A stretch of 64,000 nucleotides of DNA from contig NZ_OOHN01000008.1 in the NCBI RefSeq assembly GCF_900323545.1, forward strand, positions 2,180,609-2,244,608, in the 5' to 3' direction. Position numbers and translations under genes: made by a program. The notes below the pieces were generated by a model that did no database searches, was not told the DNA's origin, and saw only the letters and a list, made by a program, of their open reading frames with translations. Positions 1 to 8,400 of this stretch are shown here, piece after piece (position 1 is the first letter of the stretch; each line of letters begins with the position of its first letter). Source of the stretch: Actinomyces sp. Marseille-P3109 (GTDB lineage Bacteria > Actinomycetota > Actinomycetes > Actinomycetales > Actinomycetaceae).

Positions 1-7
1 TCCGAGC

Positions 8-1507
8 ATGATGAACATGGATACGCAGGCTCACTCTCCCGCAGCATCCAGCTCCTTCGACGACGTCGACCATGTCCCACGACGCGCCTGGCTCGGTCTG
101 CTCGTGGTGCTCGGCCCGGTGCTGCTGGTCTCCATGGACGGTTCGGTGCTGTTCCTGGCGATGCCCACCATCACCCGGTCCCTGGGGCCCAGCGCCGATC
201 AGGCGCTGTGGATCCTTGACATCTACGGTTTCGCCGTCAGCTCGCTGCTCATCACCTTCGGCAGCCTCGGAGACCGCTACGGGCGCCTGAGGTTCCTGAT
301 CGGCGGCGCCCTCGTTTTCGGTGCCGGCTCGACCCTGGCCGCCCTGTCCGCGTCCCCGGGCTGGCTGATCGTCTCGCGCGCGATGATGGGCCTGGGAGGA
401 TCAACGCTCCTGCCCTCCGGGCTCGCGGTGCTCAGCGAGCTGTTCGCCAGCCCCCGCCTGCGGTCCCGGGCGATCGGGATCTTCGCGGCCACCTTTGCCG
501 CGGGCTTCGCCATCGGCCCTGTCATCGGGGGACTGCTGCTGAGCCGCTTCTTCTGGGGCTCAGTGTTTCTCATCAACCTGCCCGTCGTCGCGATCTTTCT
601 ACTCACTGCGCCATTCGTGCTGCGCGAGGTGAGAGCCACCCGTCCCGGCACTGTCGACCTCCCCAGCATCGGACTGTCCGCCTCGGGCATGTTCCTAGCC
701 GTCTACGCCGTCAAGCGGGCGGCGGCCTACGGCCCGTCTCCTCTGGTCGCTGTATCAGCAGCTGCGGGGGCCGGCTTGCTGACCTGGTTCCTCATGAGAC
801 AGCGCCGACTGGAGCACCCTCTGGTCGACGTCGACCTGTTCAAGGGCCGGGTCTTCACCATCGCCATCCTTACCGGTGTGATCTCCCTAGTCGTGTGGTC
901 CGCAGCGGCCTACCTGAGCGGCGTCTACCTGCAGTCCGTCCTGGGACTGTCCGTCCTGGCCGCCGCCCTGCTGGCCCTTCCCGGTGCGGTCGTCCTGACA
1001 GCCACCTGCGTCCTGACTCCCGCACTGGCGGACCGGATCGGGCAGCGCCGGGCACTGCTCACCTGCCATATCGCCATGGCGGCAGGTCTCGCTCTGCTCC
1101 TGGCCACTCGTGTCACCGAAGGCGTCGGCTGGTTCATGACCTCCACCGTCGTCGCAGGGCTCGGCTACGGGATCTCCTTCTCCCTGGTGGCCGACACCGC
1201 CGTCGGGGCTGTTCCCACAGAGCGGGCCGGAGCCGCCGGTGCGATCGCCGAGACCTCCAACGAGGTCGGGAACGCTCTGGGCATCGCTCTGCTCGGTTCG
1301 ACGGCGACCTTCGTGTTCCGTCTTCGCGGCCCCGGCGTGGCTCCCACTCTCGGGGAGACGCTCGACGTCGGAGCGACCTCCTCCGCCATCAACCAGGCGA
1401 AGGAGGCCTTCGTTGACGGGTTTCACCTGGCCGTGGCCCTGGCCGTACTCCTGTGCGCGGGCCTGGGCACCCTCGCCTTCAGATGGCTGCCTCACCCCGG
1501 AGAGTAG
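8..1507 (+). CDS. DHA2-family MFS multidrug exporter
   Basis: Integral membrane antiporter of the EmrB/QacA type (14-helix drug:H+ antiporters), predicted to expel toxic organic compounds. Seen: 499 residues that are almost entirely hydrophobic helices after a ~28-residue polar N-terminus; D44 in the first helix (VSMDGSVLFLAMP, the DHA2 motif-D1 position); motif A GSLGDRYGRLR at about residues 85-95; motif C-like GFAIGPVIGG at about 166-175. The length matches the family. The first ATG is only 8 bases from the window edge and the reading frame is open upstream, so the true start could lie outside. No adjacent regulator is visible; the substrate cannot be deduced from sequence. Confidence 0.88.
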   Translation: MMNMDTQAHSPAASSSFDDVDHVPRRAWLGLLVVLGPVLLVSMDGSVLFLAMPTITRSLGPSADQALWILDIYGFAVSSLLITFGSLGDRYGRLRFLIGGALVFGAGSTLAALSASPGWLIVSRAMMGLGGSTLLPSGLAVLSELFASPRLRSRAIGIFAATFAAGFAIGPVIGGLLLSRFFWGSVFLINLPVVAIFLLTAPFVLREVRATRPGTVDLPSIGLSASGMFLAVYAVKRAAAYGPSPLVAVSAAAGAGLLTWFLMRQRRLEHPLVDVDLFKGRVFTIAILTGVISLVVWSAAAYLSGVYLQSVLGLSVLAAALLALPGAVVLTATCVLTPALADRIGQRRALLTCHIAMAAGLALLLATRVTEGVGWFMTSTVVAGLGYGISFSLVADTAVGAVPTERAGAAGAIAETSNEVGNALGIALLGSTATFVFRLRGPGVAPTLGETLDVGATSSAINQAKEAFVDGFHLAVALAVLLCAGLGTLAFRWLPHPGE

Positions 1508-1571
1508 GTCGACATCGCCACTGCAATAACCCCATCATGATGGGAACGACTTAAGAAAGATATTCGTATTC

Positions 1572-1817
1572 TCATGTCAGCCACGACGGTGAGTATCCAG
1601 ACAAATAAGACCAAAGCCCTAGGAGAATACTCCCCATCCCGGCAAAGAGGCCTAAAACACGCGCCCGCGACAGGCCCCTAAAATCACCCCCACCACCCAG
1701 ATCCACCAATGACGTCAACGCTTCATGCGACCCATAAAATATATTATCCCATTCGGTCGGAGCCAAATAATTCCCTCTTTCCGTCGCGTCAGACTCCGGA
1801 TTCACAGCAGAACTCAC
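1572..1817 (-). CDS. Small hypothetical membrane protein in a low-GC patch
   Basis: Unrecognised 81-residue ORF beginning with GTG. The N-terminal half is polar and acidic; the C-terminal third (from about residue 50, ARVLGLFAGMGSILLGLW) could form one transmembrane helix. It fills most of the 335-base gap between the exporter and the lipoprotein, and this stretch is clearly lower in GC than its neighbours, which could mean recent acquisition or a decaying gene. No convincing ribosome-binding site precedes the GTG. It may equally be a chance ORF or the 3' remnant of a longer gene. Confidence 0.35.
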   Translation of the reverse strand: MSSAVNPESDATERGNYLAPTEWDNIFYGSHEALTSLVDLGGGGDFRGLSRARVLGLFAGMGSILLGLWSYLSGYSPSWLT

Positions 1818-1842
1818 TGACCAGCGTCGCTATTCTCGCGCC

Positions 1843-2559
1843 ATGAGCTCCTCACAACTCTCTCCGATGCGTCGAACCGTCATCGCCCTCATTCCCGTCT
1901 CCGTCCTGTCCCTGGCCGCCTGCGGCAGTCTGCCCTTCGTTTCCGCCCCGGAGTCCACCTCCGCGGCCCCGGAGGCGACGACCGCCTCCGCCTCTGCGGC
2001 GACCACCCCGAGCGCCACGGCGTCAGCATCAGCCTCCGCCACGGCCACACCCACCAGCACGGCCTCAGCCACGGCCTCCGGCGACCCCTCGGCCTCGGCG
2101 GATGCCACCACGAACGGACTCACCCCGGAGAACAGCAAGGGCCGCGAGCTCCGCCTCTCAGACTTCCAGCAGCCCAATTCGAGCAGCAACTGGGAGGAGA
2201 AGCGCTACGACATCGCCTCGACCACCAACACCATGGGAGTCGGCACCAAGCTCGACTGGCTGCACAACGGTGAGATCGAGCTGCGGCTGGCCAACAAGTT
2301 CCAGAAAGTCACCTTCAACGTGGGTCAGGCCAACGACTCCGAGAGCTCCGACCTCATTGTGAGGGTCGCGGTCTTCGCCGACGGCAAGGAGATCGAGACG
2401 GTCGACGTTCCCTTCAACGACGCGCACGCCTTCGACGTCAACGTCGCGAACGTCAACGCCTTGAAGTTCACTCTCACGCCCATCACTCAGAAACAGGAGA
2501 AGCCTCTCCTGGAGGACAAGTCCACCACCGGCGTCATCTTCAACGTCAAGGCCGAATGA
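1843..2559 (+). CDS. Secreted lipoprotein with Ser/Thr/Ala linker and beta-rich C-terminal domain
   Basis: Predicted surface lipoprotein, function unknown. Seen: signal peptide with MRR then a hydrophobic core and lipobox LAAC, giving lipidated Cys at residue 27; a low-complexity Ala/Ser/Thr linker at about residues 33-90, typical of cell-wall-spanning lipoproteins; then a folded domain (about 100-238) with alternating short hydrophobic strands, including a strand pair around KVTFNVGQ and VRVAVFADG. This domain pattern recalls NPCBM/NEW2-type carbohydrate-binding modules, but that is an inference from style, not a motif match. The gene is convergent with the hydrolase that ends 30 bases downstream. 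Confidence 0.75.
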   Translation: MSSSQLSPMRRTVIALIPVSVLSLAACGSLPFVSAPESTSAAPEATTASASAATTPSATASASASATATPTSTASATASGDPSASADATTNGLTPENSKGRELRLSDFQQPNSSSNWEEKRYDIASTTNTMGVGTKLDWLHNGEIELRLANKFQKVTFNVGQANDSESSDLIVRVAVFADGKEIETVDVPFNDAHAFDVNVANVNALKFTLTPITQKQEKPLLEDKSTTGVIFNVKAE

Positions 2560-2589
2560 TGAGGAAGCGGCCGTAGCCGGCGCAGTCCC

Positions 2590-3459
2590 CTACAAGGCCA
2601 GGATCTGGTCGCCCAGTGCGGGCCACGTCTTGCGATGAACCGCCCCGAAGGGCTCAGCTCCCAGGAAGACGGCCTGGCGCCCGGCGACCGGATCCACCCA
2701 TATGAAGGAGCCGGACTGGCCGAAGTGCCCGAAGGTCTGCGGGCTGTTGCCCGTACCGGTCCAGTGCGGCGACTTGGCTCCGCGCACCTCCACCCCCAGG
2801 CCGAAGGGGTTGGGGGCCTGACGCCCGTAACCGGGCAGGACGCCGTCGAGGCCGGGCAGGACCGGTGCACAGGCCCGCTCCGCCAGCGCCGACGAGACGA
2901 GCCTCGGGGCGGCCAGCTCGCGGGCGAACAGCGACAGGTCGCGGGCACTGCCCTCCCCGGAATGCGCGGGCGAGCCGGGGACGAGGACGCTGGCCATCCC
3001 CAGGGGCTCGAGCACCGTGGTCTCCACCCAGGTCTCCAGGGGTGTGCCGGTGGCCTCCTCGAGCCGGTCCCCCAGGATCTCGAAACCGCGGTTGGAGTAG
3101 ATGCGGCGCGCGCCCGGGGCGGCAAGGTGCTCATCGGAGTCGGCCGCGATCCCCGAGGAGTGGGACAGCAGGTTCCCGATGGTCGCGCCGTCGGGAGCGG
3201 GCGCGCCCGCGGGGGCCTCCAGGTCCAACAGGCCCCGGTCGACGGCGACCAGGGCGGACCAGGCGACGATCGGCTTGGTGACTGAGGCGAAGGGGAAGAC
3301 CTCGTCGATGTCGCCGGACTCGTGGAGCACGCCGTCACCGGTGGCAGGCGTGCCGGTCACCACGAGGGCGGTCGGGAAGGGGAAGGCCGCCAGGGCGGGC
3401 AGGGCATCCGGGCCGTCGTCCCTCATGCGCTCCGTCCGGGATACGTCTGGGCTGGTCAT
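2590..3459 (-). CDS. Serine beta-lactamase-like hydrolase (class C/esterase family)
   Basis: Member of the beta-lactamase/DD-peptidase-like serine hydrolase family (Pfam Beta-lactamase), which includes esterases and peptidases; no signal peptide is seen, so it is probably cytoplasmic and probably not a resistance enzyme. Seen in the 289-residue product: SVTK at 59-62 (nucleophile Ser plus Lys of SxxK), YSN at 121-123 (second catalytic motif), NLLSHSSGI at about 96-104 (a family hallmark), and a C-terminal GHFGQSG in the region of the third motif. The start was chosen at 3459 because a strong AGGAGGAG lies 3-10 bases upstream; the frame stays open further 5' but that extension is Arg-rich non-coding-like sequence. 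Divergent from the exonuclease gene. Confidence 0.85.
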   Translation of the reverse strand: MTSPDVSRTERMRDDGPDALPALAAFPFPTALVVTGTPATGDGVLHESGDIDEVFPFASVTKPIVAWSALVAVDRGLLDLEAPAGAPAPDGATIGNLLSHSSGIAADSDEHLAAPGARRIYSNRGFEILGDRLEEATGTPLETWVETTVLEPLGMASVLVPGSPAHSGEGSARDLSLFARELAAPRLVSSALAERACAPVLPGLDGVLPGYGRQAPNPFGLGVEVRGAKSPHWTGTGNSPQTFGHFGQSGSFIWVDPVAGRQAVFLGAEPFGAVHRKTWPALGDQILAL

Positions 3460-3662
3460 CGCTCCTCCTGGCCAGGATCGTGTCTCGGCTCGGGAGGTCG
3501 TGCTCCCTCGCGTTCGTACCTTACGCCTCGGGGGCCGAGGCCCCGGTGCCGTCCGCGTGCCGCAGGGTGCGGCCGCGAGCTCGCGGCCACCAGGACCGGC
3601 CCGGCGGCACATGGGGCACCATGCCCCTGCGAATCGCCTCCGATCGAGAGAGGATCAGGGCG

Positions 3663-4463
3663 ATGCCCTTCTACCACCGCCCGCCCGCCGACCGAGGCCC
3701 GCTGCGTCCCCGCTCCCCCATGGCTCCAGGACAGGCAACTGCCGATCCCGCACCCGCCGAGCAGGCCGAGGCCGCCGGTGTCGGCTACGCCGTCGTCGAC
3801 CTGGAGACCACGGGCCTGTCCCCCACGACGGACTCGATCCTGGAGATCGCGCTCGTGCTCACCGACGCCGCCGGGCGGGTCGAGCGCAGCTGGTCCACGC
3901 TCATCGACCCCGGCGCGGGCGTGGATGTCGGCCCCACCCACATTCACGGGCTCGTCGCCGAGGAGCTCAGCGGGGCGCCCGGGCTCGACGACGTCGCCGA
4001 CCTGCTGGTGGCCGGCCTGGCCGGGCGGGCGGTGGTGGCCCACAACGCCCGCTTCGACGTCGGCTTCCTGACCCAGGCGCTGGGGATCCGGGGACTGCTG
4101 GACCGCGGCGCCCGGGTGCCGCGGGTGTGCACGATGGAGTGGGCGCGCCACTTCATGACGACGCCGTCGCGCCGGCTGACCACGTGCTGCGAGGTGGCCG
4201 GGGTGGAGATCGGCCGCCACCACAACGCGCTCGACGACGCCCTGGCCGCTGCCGGCCTGCTGCGCCACTACCTGGAGGTGGGGGCGCAGCGCGGCGAGGA
4301 TCCGGTGGCCTGGGCCCAGGCGCTTCTCGACGCTCGCCGCTTCACCGGCTGGCACTGGGACGCCCGGCGTGCGCAGGTCGGCGCCGAGCGTCTGAAGGCC
4401 CGCACCACGCCCGGGGCCGAGCGGCCCCGGCCCGGACCCGAGTCTTCGAGGCCGCGTCAGTAG
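3663..4463 (+). CDS. DnaQ-like DEDDh 3'-5' exonuclease
   Basis: Exonuclease of the DNA polymerase III epsilon/RNase T superfamily, acting on single-stranded 3' ends with two metal ions. All four acidic residues and the general-base His are visible: D46 and E48 in VVDLETTGL, D132 in HNARFD, and H187/D192 in HHNALDDA. The 266-residue length suits stand-alone actinobacterial DnaQ-like proteins; residues 1-38 are Pro-rich and probably disordered. The start at 3663 is preferred because GAGAGGATC lies about 8 bases upstream; an ATG at 3621 in frame lacks such a site. Whether it proofreads for polymerase III or acts in repair or RNA turnover cannot be told from sequence. Confidence 0.9.
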   Translation: MPFYHRPPADRGPLRPRSPMAPGQATADPAPAEQAEAAGVGYAVVDLETTGLSPTTDSILEIALVLTDAAGRVERSWSTLIDPGAGVDVGPTHIHGLVAEELSGAPGLDDVADLLVAGLAGRAVVAHNARFDVGFLTQALGIRGLLDRGARVPRVCTMEWARHFMTTPSRRLTTCCEVAGVEIGRHHNALDDALAAAGLLRHYLEVGAQRGEDPVAWAQALLDARRFTGWHWDARRAQVGAERLKARTTPGAERPRPGPESSRPRQ

Positions 4464-4600
4464 GCGCCCCGACCCCTTTGCCGCAGATCTGGACACGCCG
4501 GAGCAGCTTTGTCACCCGTCGGCGCCGTCCGGCGGGCCGCTTCCGGCCGGATCCCCTTCATGGGCCGTGCGGCGCCCGCACCACCTCCTGCCGAGACCTC

Positions 4601-5728
4601 TCAGGCCTCCTGAGCGTCCTCGCCCAGGGAGACGAGGAAGCCGTCGTCGTCCACGGCCACCCCGGAGACGGCGGTGACCAGGACGGTGGCGAGCTCCTCG
4701 ACCAGGTCCCGGGCCGTCTGACGCTCGCGGCGCCGGGAGCGGGAGACCACCTCGGCGTAGGCGTCGGCCTGGTCCTGAGGGATCCAGCGCAGGTCGTAGG
4801 ACAGGACCGCCCCGCGCGCCCACGGCTCTCCGCGCACGGCCAGCGGCAGCCCGTCGGTGGCGCCGGCGCGCACCTCGATGCGGCCCCAGCCCTCGTGCTC
4901 GGAGTCGACCGGTGCGACGACCGCGTAGCCGTCGCGCAGCTCCTCGATGACGTTGCCGGTGGCGGCGGCGACGATCTCCTGGCGCATCGTGTCCTGGCGA
5001 ACCTTCTCCGAGCCGCGCCAGGCCTTCTCGAAGACCTCCGGGCCGATGCGCTCCACGAGGCTCTCGAGCTGCTCGGGGTCGATGGCATCCAGTCCGACGG
5101 CGCCTCGGGGCTGAACGGCCTCCATAGCGGTGGTGACCTCGGGGGTCACGGGCCTCAGGACGGCCACCAGGTCGTCCGGGCCGAGCCACACCGGGGCGTA
5201 GACGGTCAGGGAGGCGGAGACCTCGGGGCTGGGCTCGACCAGGACCGGGTCCTCCTTATCCCCGCCGGGGATGAGTCGCAGGGCTCCGGCCAGGCGCCGG
5301 GCGATGGCGCGCAGGCGGGTGAGGGCCACCAGCTCGGCCCCCGTGGGCTGGGCCTTGGGGAAGGCGTCGGAGAGCGGGTCCAGGCCCGCCAGCTCCGAGG
5401 GCAGGGCACCTGCGCGAATACGGGGGCAGTCCAGGATCATCAGCTGCGTGGTCCACTCCGGCGCCCCGAGGAGGCGGCGCATCTCGGCGTCGACCTTCCA
5501 GGGCCCCAACAGGGAGACCCCGGGGAAGAGCTGGAGGCTGGAGACCCCCACCCAGCCGGCCTGGATGTCCTGGGACAGGGCCAGGGCCTCGACCTCGTCG
5601 GGGGCGACGTCGTCGGCCAGCAGCAGGACATGGTTGGTGTCCAGCAGGCCGACCGGCAGCATGGAGGAGGCCGTGAAGGTCCCGGTGTCGGTGGGCAGGG
5701 AGACGGCGAAGTCGGTCGAGTCACTCAT
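4601..5728 (-). CDS. Conserved hypothetical protein coupled to dcd
   Basis: Unrecognised 375-residue soluble protein. It has no signal peptide, no transmembrane segment and no metal or nucleotide motif that I can identify. The composition is acidic with mixed alpha/beta hydrophobic patterning (for example [19 protein letters not shown] near residue 35 and [12 protein letters not shown] at the C-terminus). Its ATG overlaps the dcd stop codon by 4 bases (ATGA), so the two are translationally coupled and probably co-regulated. A role linked to nucleotide metabolism would be guilt by association only. The codon use is that of an ordinary high-GC gene, so I am confident it is a real CDS. Confidence 0.75.
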   Translation of the reverse strand: MSDSTDFAVSLPTDTGTFTASSMLPVGLLDTNHVLLLADDVAPDEVEALALSQDIQAGWVGVSSLQLFPGVSLLGPWKVDAEMRRLLGAPEWTTQLMILDCPRIRAGALPSELAGLDPLSDAFPKAQPTGAELVALTRLRAIARRLAGALRLIPGGDKEDPVLVEPSPEVSASLTVYAPVWLGPDDLVAVLRPVTPEVTTAMEAVQPRGAVGLDAIDPEQLESLVERIGPEVFEKAWRGSEKVRQDTMRQEIVAAATGNVIEELRDGYAVVAPVDSEHEGWGRIEVRAGATDGLPLAVRGEPWARGAVLSYDLRWIPQDQADAYAEVVSRSRRRERQTARDLVEELATVLVTAVSGVAVDDDGFLVSLGEDAQEA

Positions 5729-6360
5729 ACGTGCTTCTCCTGGGAGACGGGGCCGGCGCCGTCAGCGGGGGCCGCCGGGGCGTCGGGGATACGGGTGCGG
5801 TGGAAGGACTGGTGGGAGCGCGAGGCCGTCGGTCCGCGCTGCCCCTGGTAGCGCGAGCCGGTGGCGCCCGAGCCGTAGGGGGCCTGGGCCGGGCCGGACA
5901 GGCGGAAGAAGCACAGCTGCCCCACCTTCATCCCCGGCCAGAGCTTGATGGGCATGGTGGCCGTGTTGGACAGCTCCAGGGTGACGTGCCCGGTGAAGCC
6001 GGGGTCGATGAAGCCCGCGGTGGAGTGGGTCAGCAGGCCCAGGCGCCCCAGGCTCGATTTGCCCTCCAGGCGGGCGGCAACGTCGTCGGGCAGGGTGATG
6101 CGCTCGTAGGTGGCGCCCAGGACGAACTCGCCGGGGTGCAGGACGAAGGGCTCGTCGGCCCCGACATCGACCAGGTGGGTCAGCCCCTCCTGGTCGGCGG
6201 CGGGGTCGATGACCGGGTAGCGGTGGTTGTCGAAGAGGCGGAACCAGCGGTCCAGGCGCACGTCGATGGAGGCCGGCTGGATCATCTCGGGGTCGCAGGG
6301 GTCCAGGACGACCCGGCCCGCGTCGAGCTCGGTGCGGATATCGCGGTCGGAGAGCAGCAC
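5725..6360 (-). CDS. dcd: dCTP deaminase
   Basis: Deaminates dCTP toward dUTP (or directly to dUMP in bifunctional actinobacterial enzymes), feeding thymidylate synthesis in the cytoplasm. Seen: N-terminal [17 protein letters not shown], the typical Dcd opening; the core block [11 protein letters not shown] followed by [17 protein letters not shown], containing the conserved catalytic and dUTPase-fold residues; and the [17 protein letters not shown] strand near the C-terminus. The GTG at 6360 was chosen because family proteins begin at MLLSDRDIR; the frame continues upstream for 24 unlikely residues. The 211-residue product is slightly longer than the usual ~190 because of a Pro/Ala-rich tail. 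A CACAAT box lies 8-13 bases upstream, compatible with a leaderless start. Couples to the next gene by ATGA. Confidence 0.95.
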   Translation of the reverse strand: MLLSDRDIRTELDAGRVVLDPCDPEMIQPASIDVRLDRWFRLFDNHRYPVIDPAADQEGLTHLVDVGADEPFVLHPGEFVLGATYERITLPDDVAARLEGKSSLGRLGLLTHSTAGFIDPGFTGHVTLELSNTATMPIKLWPGMKVGQLCFFRLSGPAQAPYGSGATGSRYQGQRGPTASRSHQSFHRTRIPDAPAAPADGAGPVSQEKHV

Positions 6361-6507
6361 GGGCCCGATTGTGCCAGGTCCATGGGAACATACCGAGTCC
6401 TCGATGACGCCGGAGACGTCACACGCACTCACCCGGATGGGGACTGCTGAACCGGGCGAGAACTGCTCACCGGTCCCAGACGGTTCCGGTCAGCCCTGAG
6501 ACGGTCC

Positions 6508-7005
6508 TCAGTCGCTCAGCGGCATGCCCTGGGCGTCGACGCCCCACGGCGGCTCGCCGGGGTGGGCCATCAGGATGAGGACTCCCTCGATGAAGGCCCA
6601 GACGGCGATCGGAAAGAGCAGGATCCCACAGCTGAGCAGCGAGCCCAGGAGCTGGATGAGCCCCTTGTTCGTGTAGCCGAGGTAGAAGTTGTGGATCCCG
6701 AAAGATCCGAGGAACAGCGCCAGGATGCCGGCGGCGACCTTGGACTTGCCCCGGTAGGCCGGCGGGCCGTAACCGGGGTAGGGGCCGTAGACGGGAGGAC
6801 CGTATCCGGGTGGTGCGCCATACCCGTCCTCGGGCCCGTATCCCGGCTGGGGGCCGTAGCCACCCTGTGGGTCATACCCCGGCTGCGCGCCGAAACCGGG
6901 CTGACCGGCATCGGGCGGGTACTCCCCAGTGGAGGAGCCCGGCGGCAGCGCCGGCGTGCCCGGCTGGGCCTCTGTGGGATCGTAGGGATTGGTCGGATCA
7001 GTCAT
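6508..7005 (-). CDS. TM2-domain membrane protein with Gly-Tyr-Pro-rich N-terminus
   Basis: Small membrane protein of unknown role. Seen in 165 residues: a low-complexity N-terminus (about 1-85) built of repeats such as YGPQPGYG and PPGYGP; then a TM2 domain (about 88-150) with two hydrophobic helices, ILALFLGSFGIHNFYLGY and LLSCGILLFPIAVWAFIEG. The FGIHNFYLG stretch linking to a Gly/Lys turn is the TM2 hallmark. TM2 proteins are widespread in Gram-positives and lack a defined biochemical function. The Tyr/Gly/Pro-rich arm is the kind that may self-associate. The start ATG at 7005 is the only one placed before the repeat; its ribosome-binding site is weak. Confidence 0.85.
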   Translation of the reverse strand: MTDPTNPYDPTEAQPGTPALPPGSSTGEYPPDAGQPGFGAQPGYDPQGGYGPQPGYGPEDGYGAPPGYGPPVYGPYPGYGPPAYRGKSKVAAGILALFLGSFGIHNFYLGYTNKGLIQLLGSLLSCGILLFPIAVWAFIEGVLILMAHPGEPPWGVDAQGMPLSD

Positions 7006-7163
7006 GTAGTCACCACATGCGTCGCGGTATCTGGGTAACGCCCTCGAGTGTAACGACCCCGGACACCGCCGACAGGACTCGCCCGCTGCGGGGCCGGCTC
7101 CCTGCCGGCACTGTGTGCGAGGCGCACCTGAGATCGATTTGCGCAGACGGCCGGAGTCTGGGT

Positions 7164-7169
7164 TAGACT
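7164..7169 (+). promoter_or_regulatory. Probable -10 box of tRNA-Gly promoter
   Basis: TAGACT lies 38 bases before the mature tRNA 5' end, with a partial -35 match TTGCGC at 7139-7144 (spacer 19, longer than ideal). Position and sequence fit a sigma-A-type promoter for the tRNA. It is the best candidate in the 201-base gap after the TM2 gene. Confidence 0.45.
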
Positions 7170-7206
7170 TCCGCACGCACCTGGGACGCACGTCCACTGG
7201 TGCCAC

Positions 7207-7280
7207 GCGGGTGTAGTTCAATGGTAGAACTTCAGCTTCCCAAGCTGACAGCGCGGGTTCGATTCCCGTCACCCGCTCCA
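7207..7280 (+). tRNA. tRNA-Gly (anticodon CCC)
   Basis: Complete cloverleaf. Acceptor stem GCGGGTG (7207-7213) pairs with CACCCGC (7270-7276), followed by discriminator T and an encoded CCA (7278-7280). The anticodon stem TCAGC/GCTGA encloses loop TTCCCAA, giving anticodon CCC at 7239-7241, which reads GGG. The T loop GTTCGATTC is canonical. The antisense strand carries a long open frame that is not a gene. Confidence 0.97.
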
Positions 7281-7536
7281 TCCGCACGTCACTCTGGACA
7301 CAAAGTCTCCTGGCCTGGCCGGGAGGTGTCCGGGGTGGCGTTCTTGCTGTTCCAGGGCGGTCGTGGTGGAAGATGACATCAGTGCGGGCTCCTTGGGACG
7401 AGGGATTGATGAAGCACCACTCATCGTCATGACGGGGCCCGCCCCCATCCCAGCGATACGCCACCCCCGTCAAACCGACCCAGACACTCTCACCCACCGA
7501 CTTCGCCGACCCCTGGACGGCTCGGCGGCTCATCTC

Positions 7537-7542
7537 TATGCT
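7537..7542 (+). promoter_or_regulatory. -10 box, leaderless OsmC transcript
   Basis: TATGCT is followed by six bases (TTTTGT) and then the GTG at 7549. This is the TAnnnT-N6-start layout expected when transcription begins at the start codon. There is no ribosome-binding site, which supports the leaderless reading and fixes the start. Confidence 0.6.
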
Positions 7543-7548
7543 TTTTGT

Positions 7549-8025
7549 GTGCCAGATCACGAATATTCCGTGTGCGTGGAGTGGACAGGCAACCTGGGTA
7601 CGGGCACGTCTGGATACCGCGCCTACTCGCGCGACCATGATGTCCGGGGAACCACCGCCGACCTGCCGGTGATCCACGGATCGGCAGATCCTGCGTTCCG
7701 AGGGGACGCTGACAGGTGGAACCCGGAACAGCTCCTGCTCGCCTCGCTCTCGCAGTGCCACATGCTGTGGTACCTCCACCTCGCAGCAGACGCGGGCGTC
7801 ACCGTCACCGCCTACTCGGACACCCCTACCGGCATCATGGTCGAGCACCCAGGCGGAGTTGGGGAGTTCGCTTCAGCAACCCTTCACCCCGCAGTGACCA
7901 TTGCTCCCGACAGTGATCCTGAACGTGCAGCCGCACTGCACGACCGAGCCGCCGAGTACTGCTTCATCGCCCGATCAGTGAACTTCCCAGTCCACCACGA
8001 AGCCGTCATCACGACCGAGCCATAG
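7549..8025 (+). CDS. OsmC-family peroxiredoxin-like protein
   Basis: OsmC/Ohr superfamily thiol protein, cytoplasmic, generally implicated in organic hydroperoxide defence. Seen in 158 residues: the conserved central-helix block NPEQLLLASLSQCHMLWYL with first Cys at residue 70, and a second Cys at 138 in EYCFIARSVNFPV, the position of the family CP(V/I)S motif. The usual Pro after the second Cys is Phe here, so this looks like the YhfA/general OsmC branch rather than a true Ohr. The GTG start at 7549 gives family-like length and sits 6 bases after a TATGCT box; in-frame upstream sequence is non-coding in character. No redox-sensing regulator is adjacent. Confidence 0.87.
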   Translation: MPDHEYSVCVEWTGNLGTGTSGYRAYSRDHDVRGTTADLPVIHGSADPAFRGDADRWNPEQLLLASLSQCHMLWYLHLAADAGVTVTAYSDTPTGIMVEHPGGVGEFASATLHPAVTIAPDSDPERAAALHDRAAEYCFIARSVNFPVHHEAVITTEP

Positions 8026-8400
8026 AAGGCCAGGGCTTCCGGGTGGGGTGCGTGGTGCTTGTCGGACTGGGGAGCTCTTCCTCCCGCGAGTCGACAGGAC
8101 GGAGACCACGCCAGCGTCACAATACTCTGAGGAGTTCAAGGTCCAGGTTGAGCGCGATGTCGTCGAGAAGGACCACGACAGCCTCGGCGGCCTCCTCACA
8201 CCCTGACCACGCGGCCCCGGGAATCGCACCAGACCCCGGGGCCACAATGCGTCATTTCAGTATTGCACCCAGGCTCCCAGGATGTGCACCCGCCCTCAGG
8301 CCTATATCCGTCCTGACCGCCCTCGTTGCTGCTCGACCCGGCCGCCGCTCCCCTCCTCCGGGGCGGCTCCGACGTCATCCGCCGGTGCCGCCCCGCGACA
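8026..8400. other. Intergenic region with possible gene remnant
   Basis: 375 bases between two convergent genes (OsmC protein and the solute-binding protein). I find no convincing gene. On the minus strand 8117-8247 an in-frame stretch ends in EAVVVLLDDIALNLDLELLRVL and a stop; it reads like a protein C-terminus but has no start context or recognisable family. The GGGGTCTGG/CCAGACCCC-like sequences near 8230 are GC-rich, but no clear terminator hairpin with a T-run was found. Confidence 0.3.

Noticed and set aside
3101..5851. A 916-residue plus-strand open frame spanning the hydrolase, exonuclease and dcd-coupled genes.
   Set aside because: It is the opposite strand or alternate frame of three well-supported genes; composition is Arg/Gly/Pro-rich noise.
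7006..7848. Long minus-strand open frame continuing upstream of the TM2 gene and through the tRNA-Gly, containing RVTGIEPALSAWEAEVLPLNYTR.
   Set aside because: This peptide is the well-known artefact of translating a tRNA-Gly antisense; the real TM2 gene starts at 7005.
8117..8247. Minus-strand peptide ending EAVVVLLDDIALNLDLELLRVL.
   Set aside because: Looks protein-like but lacks start signals, length and family match; recorded only as a possible remnant.
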